A stretch of 17,167 nucleotides of DNA from Ruminococcaceae bacterium UBA737 (GTDB taxonomy: Bacteria; Bacillota; Clostridia; Oscillospirales; Acutalibacteraceae): contig DBKZ01000056.1 of assembly GCA_002297415.1 (NCBI GenBank), positions 17,661-34,827 on the forward strand. Reading direction: 5' to 3'. A program made the translations under genes and the position numbers. Below the pieces are notes generated by a model, which was not told the origin of the DNA, ran no database searches, and saw nothing but the letters and a program-made list of their open reading frames with translations. The first letter of the stretch is position 1. Each line of letters begins with the position of its first letter. Below are positions 14,336 to 17,167 of this stretch, piece by piece.

Positions 14336-15182
14336 AATAATACACCCCGTCATAAACCTTTTGCGCCGTTCCGCGCATATAAATATGTCCGTCCTCTTTA
14401 TAGGTTATATAAAGCTTTCCTCCGAGAAGATTGACTGTTATCTCTTTTCCCTTTTCGCAGATTCCGTTTTTAACCGCCGCCGCCACCGCCGCGCATGCGC
14501 CTGTTCCGCAAGCAAAGGTCTCTCCGCTTCCGCGCTCATAAACTCTCATTTCAAGTTCTGTTTTTGAAACAACTCTTATAAACTCCGTATTGACCCTGAG
14601 CGGGAAAATCTCGCAGTTTTCAAAATAAGGCCCTATTTTTTCAAGAGGCAAATCCTTTACATTATCCGTAAAGATTACCGCATGCGGATTGCCCATGGAA
14701 ACCGCTGTTATTTTATAGGTCTTATTTAAGACGGTTACGGGCTCGTTTATCATTTCATCGCCGTCAAATACAGCAGGGATTTTTTCAGGCCTGAATTCCG
14801 GCTCGCCCATATCAACTCCGATTAGCTCCGCCTTGCCGTTTTTTTCGGTAATATCAAGAGTTTTTATGCCGCTTAATGTGTCAACTGTTATAGCACTTTT
14901 CGTAACAATTTTTTCATCATAAAGATACTTCCCTACGCATCTTATGCCGTTTCCGCACATTTTGCCCTCGCTTCCGTCGGCATTGAACATCCGCATTTTT
15001 GCGTCCGCTCTGTCAGACGGGCAAATGAGAATTACCCCGTCCGAGCCGACAGAAAAATGTCTCGGAGACATCAAAATCGCAAGCCTTTTCGGGTCCTCAA
15101 CCTTTTCTTTAAAGCAATCTATATAGACATAATCATTGCCTATACCGTGCATTTTCGTAAACCTTATTTGTTTTAAAGACAT
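14325..15182 (-). CDS. dapF: Diaminopimelate epimerase
   Basis: This 285-residue protein is of normal length for DapF. It has FTKMHGIGNDYVYID (8-22), the first catalytic cysteine C76 in GKMCGNGIRC and the second, C225, in ETFACGTGAC, plus GNPHAVIF (164-171) and ERGSGET (216-222). It converts LL- to meso-diaminopimelate, the cell-wall crosslinking residue and lysine precursor. AAGGA lies about 8 nt before the ATG. It is the first gene of a two-gene operon with dapL, transcribed from a near-consensus promoter. No lysine riboswitch or leader structure is apparent in the short upstream region (15183-15212), so control is probably elsewhere or constitutive. Confidence 0.97.
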   Translation of the reverse strand: MSLKQIRFTKMHGIGNDYVYIDCFKEKVEDPKRLAILMSPRHFSVGSDGVILICPSDRADAKMRMFNADGSEGKMCGNGIRCVGKYLYDEKIVTKSAITVDTLSGIKTLDITEKNGKAELIGVDMGEPEFRPEKIPAVFDGDEMINEPVTVLNKTYKITAVSMGNPHAVIFTDNVKDLPLEKIGPYFENCEIFPLRVNTEFIRVVSKTELEMRVYERGSGETFACGTGACAAVAAAVKNGICEKGKEITVNLLGGKLYITYKEDGHIYMRGTAQKVYDGVYYYES

Positions 15183-15212
15183 ACTTATTTTCCTTCTTAA
15201 AAATATATTATA

Positions 15213-15241
15213 ATCTTACCACCGCAAATACTTTTTGTCAA
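15213..15241 (-). promoter_or_regulatory. Promoter of dapF-dapL
   Basis: On minus, a perfect TTGACA (15236-15241), 17 bp and TAAGAT (15213-15218) lie about 30 nt upstream of the dapF ATG. This is a strong sigma-A-type promoter with a short leader. Confidence 0.7.
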
Positions 15242-15253
15242 TAAACACCGGAC

Positions 15254-15282
15254 TTGTAATTTAAGTCAAAATATGGTACAAT
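15254..15282 (+). promoter_or_regulatory. Promoter of the glycosyltransferase gene
   Basis: TTGTAA (15254-15259), 17 bp and TACAAT (15277-15282), preceded by TGG (extended -10), lie about 28 nt before the ATG at 15311. The promoter is back to back with that of dapF. Confidence 0.65.
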
Positions 15283-15310
15283 TTGTATAGTAATGTTCGG
15301 AGGTTTGAGA

Positions 15311-16207
15311 ATGTTAAAAATTTCAGTAGCCGTTACAACCTTTAACGGTGAACAAAATTTGCCCGAGCTTTTAAATTCGCTTAAAAATCAGATAAGAAAG
15401 CCTGATGAAATTATTTTTGTCGACGACGCGTCGGCTGACGGCACTGCGGATATAATCGAGGAATTTATCAAAGAAAACGAGCTTTCCTCTTGGAAGCTTA
15501 TCAGAAATAAAGAAAATCTCGGAAACGCCATGAATTTCAGAAAGGCGCTTTCGAATTCAAGCGGCGATGTGATTTTCCTTTGCACCCAGAATGATATATG
15601 GTATGAGGATAAAATCGAAAGTATTTCAAGTCTTATGGCAGGAAACGAAAATATAATTGCCGTAAACTGCGCACATGAGATGATTGATACCGAAGGCAAA
15701 GGTATGGCTTCCGACAGGCTCGGAGAAACGGGCTCGGGGTTGTCAAGACTTTCTAAAACGGATTTAAGCGCACTTTTTAATACCAATTCCTTTCCCTGCG
15801 GCACGCTGGCTGTAAGAAAAGAAATTGCGGATAAATATATCCGCCTTTCAAAATGCGAGCTTAAAGCGGCATTTGAGCTTGAATGTATCGCGGCGGCAAT
15901 GAACGGGCTTTATTTTTATGACGCTCCGCTTATAAGAACCCGCGTCTGCGAGGGCGCTTCGGAAAAGGACCCTGTAAAATCAGCTGAATTTCAGCTTGAA
16001 GCCGCAAAGGCAATTCTTAACTCTACCGGAAACGATAAATTCTGCTCGCTCTGCGAAAGCAGGCTCAGCGCTTTAAAAAAGCGCTCATTTTTCCGAATTC
16101 TTCTGCTTCACCTTAAAAGAGAAAGCAGAAGGCTGTTCCCTTTAAGCGTAAGATTTTCGGATATCTGCTATACCTTAAAATCGGATAAGAAACCGACTGA
16201 AAATTAA
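15311..16207 (+). CDS. Family 2 glycosyltransferase
   Basis: This 298-residue protein has the GT-A/GT2 opening ISVAVTTFNGEQNLPELLNSL and the nucleotide-binding FVDDASADGT (D38/D39). A DxD-like region reads CTQNDIWYEDK (91-101), close to the SDQDDIW form of GT2 enzymes that build cell-surface rhamnose-type or capsule polysaccharides, though the first Asp is Asn here (N94). The C-terminal third is basic with no clear membrane helix, so it would work at the inner face of the membrane. GGAGGT lies 6 nt before the ATG at 15311 and sits inside the longer frame from ATG 15293, so the shorter start is preferred. It is monocistronic, with its own promoter and terminator. Donor and acceptor are unknown. 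Confidence 0.88.
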   Translation: MLKISVAVTTFNGEQNLPELLNSLKNQIRKPDEIIFVDDASADGTADIIEEFIKENELSSWKLIRNKENLGNAMNFRKALSNSSGDVIFLCTQNDIWYEDKIESISSLMAGNENIIAVNCAHEMIDTEGKGMASDRLGETGSGLSRLSKTDLSALFNTNSFPCGTLAVRKEIADKYIRLSKCELKAAFELECIAAAMNGLYFYDAPLIRTRVCEGASEKDPVKSAEFQLEAAKAILNSTGNDKFCSLCESRLSALKKRSFFRILLLHLKRESRRLFPLSVRFSDICYTLKSDKKPTEN

Positions 16208-16224
16208 AATAGTGTTTTGATTTA

Positions 16225-16266
16225 AAAAAACTCCTATTTCACTTTTTTGTGAAACAGGAGTTTTTT
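16225..16266. terminator. Bidirectional rho-independent terminator
   Basis: AAAAAACTCCTATTTCAC (16225-16242) pairs with GTGAAACAGGAGTTTTTT (16249-16266) across a six-T loop with one A-C mismatch. A T-run follows on both strands, so it can end both the glycosyltransferase (plus) and dockerin-protein (minus) transcripts, which converge here. Confidence 0.88.
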
Positions 16267-16273
16267 ATTTTAC

Positions 16274-17059
16274 TCAGAGAATATCGTCGTAATAATCATC
16301 TTTAGTGCTGTCGGGGTCAAGCAGGTTGCCCGTCATGCAGAAATATCTTATCGCCAAAGCGTCCGCGATATCTACCTTGCCGTCCGAATAGAAGTCGGCT
16401 CGGTTTATCTGCTCGGTGCTAAGAGCCAGCTCTCCCGAAAGATAATACTTAAGTAATGTTACATCCTTAAGCGATATCTCTCCGTCGCCGTTTATGTCGC
16501 CTATCGCAAAGCCGTCAAGCTCGCCTGCAACATAGTTCATAAGCCTCTGACTGCCGACAGTGTTTCTGCCGCTTAAAATATTCGAGATAAAGATCTCGTT
16601 GTCGTTAAGAATATTCTTATAGATAAATATTCCGTCGCTCGCGGTTGCACTGCCGAGGGTTGTAATAGCTACCTGACTTTCATCCCAGCTGTTTGCCTGA
16701 ATTACAACATCTCTCACTCCCTCCGAATAAGCCGACTTGATATACAGCTGATAGCCGTTAAGCTCGTTGCCGTAAAATCTGATACCCGATGTCGGAGAAT
16801 AAGCGCTTGCGTTCTGAGAGGTAAAGATAATGGAGCCATAATCGGTTTTCCACTGAGATGTTCCGATATCATGGAAGTTGAACGCTCTTTCAAAGGTTCC
16901 GTTTACCATTGACAAATACCAGTTGAGGTCGGAATTATAGGAATCGAAATAGATATCCGTCACCTGCTTCCAGTGGCATTTGTTGTAAACCGTATCGGCA
17001 AATCCGCCGAAATATCCCGTTGCAAGTCCGTTTTCATAATACATATATTCGAAATACAT
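16274..17059 (-). CDS. C-terminal part of a dockerin type I protein (start uncertain, possibly truncated)
   Basis: From ATG 17059 the frame encodes 261 residues. The last ~75 form a type I dockerin with two EF-hand-like repeats: DINGDGEISLKDVTLLKYYLSG (188-209) and DFYSDGKVDIADALAIRYF (222-240), followed by an acidic tail. Dockerins attach secreted enzymes to cohesin scaffoldins in cellulosome-type systems. The preceding ~185 residues (aromatic- and Asn/Ser-rich, probably beta-structured) are not recognised. The same frame continues open upstream to 17164 with protein-like sequence (ADGNKAYFVIVNEPF), then meets TAG at 17165-17167. No signal peptide or good ribosome binding site is present for ATG 17059. 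The real gene may therefore be longer and broken by a nonsense change, or may start oddly. The dockerin call is strong; gene integrity is doubtful. Confidence 0.7.
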   Translation of the reverse strand: MYFEYMYYENGLATGYFGGFADTVYNKCHWKQVTDIYFDSYNSDLNWYLSMVNGTFERAFNFHDIGTSQWKTDYGSIIFTSQNASAYSPTSGIRFYGNELNGYQLYIKSAYSEGVRDVVIQANSWDESQVAITTLGSATASDGIFIYKNILNDNEIFISNILSGRNTVGSQRLMNYVAGELDGFAIGDINGDGEISLKDVTLLKYYLSGELALSTEQINRADFYSDGKVDIADALAIRYFCMTGNLLDPDSTKDDYYDDIL

Positions 17060-17167
17060 ATTTTCTCTCGGTGTTCTTGCAACTATCTTTGAATTCGAGT
17101 TGGGTGCTACCGTAAACGGTTCGTTTACAATAACGAAATACGCCTTATTGCCGTCGGCAAGGGTCTA

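Noticed and set aside
15183..15235. Lysine riboswitch in front of dapF
   Set aside because: The leader after the predicted promoter is only about 30 nt, far too short, and has no stable structure.
15388..15804. 138-codon minus frame within the glycosyltransferase gene
   Set aside because: It is the antisense of a conserved GT2 domain, with no recognisable protein features.

Overview
The window looks like a chromosomal piece of an anaerobic, gut-type Firmicute of the Clostridia (Oscillospiraceae/Ruminococcus-like). Supporting signs are an AT-rich sequence with sigma-A-type promoters, an LplB-type sugar permease beside a YesM/YesN-type two-component system, a DUF6809 protein, the DapL variant of lysine synthesis, and a protein ending in a type I dockerin, the cellulosome-type anchoring module. 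No rRNA, tRNA, CRISPR array, transposase or phage gene was seen.

Layout. (1) 1-3519: the start of an ABC sugar-permease gene (minus) diverges from a response regulator (YesN type) and its sensor kinase (YesM type) on plus. (2) 3520-4415: a GC-rich, hairpin-dense, repeat-like segment, then a divergent pair of small genes (DUF6809 on minus, Xre-type repressor on plus) sharing an operator-like palindromic region, then a terminator. (3) 4416-13000: a catabolic-looking block. A minus operon (old-yellow-enzyme-type oxidoreductase, short-chain dehydrogenase, fumarate-reductase-like flavoprotein) diverges from a plus operon (AraC regulator, D-2-hydroxyacid dehydrogenase, xylose-isomerase-like TIM barrel). 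A heparinase II/III-like gene converges on the plus operon and overlaps it by 26 bp. (4) 13105-15182: the dapF-dapL operon with a strong promoter and a terminator. (5) 15254-16266: a monocistronic family 2 glycosyltransferase. (6) 16274 to the window end: a dockerin protein whose reading frame is closed by a TAG at the last three bases.

How the genes may work together (inference). Region 3 has the parts expected for taking apart an imported acidic or oxidised sugar: a cytoplasmic lyase-like toroid protein, an isomerase/epimerase fold, two NAD(P)-dependent dehydrogenases and two flavoproteins, under a local AraC regulator. The permease and YesMN pair could supply and sense the substrate. I do not recognise this enzyme combination as a described pathway, and the substrate cannot be read from the sequence. 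Several starts were moved from the longest ORF because ribosome binding sites or promoters decide them. Two divergent genes in region 3 appear to start with TTG behind strong Shine-Dalgarno sequences. Apart from the 3520-3733 segment, gaps between genes are short, and each is described in a feature.
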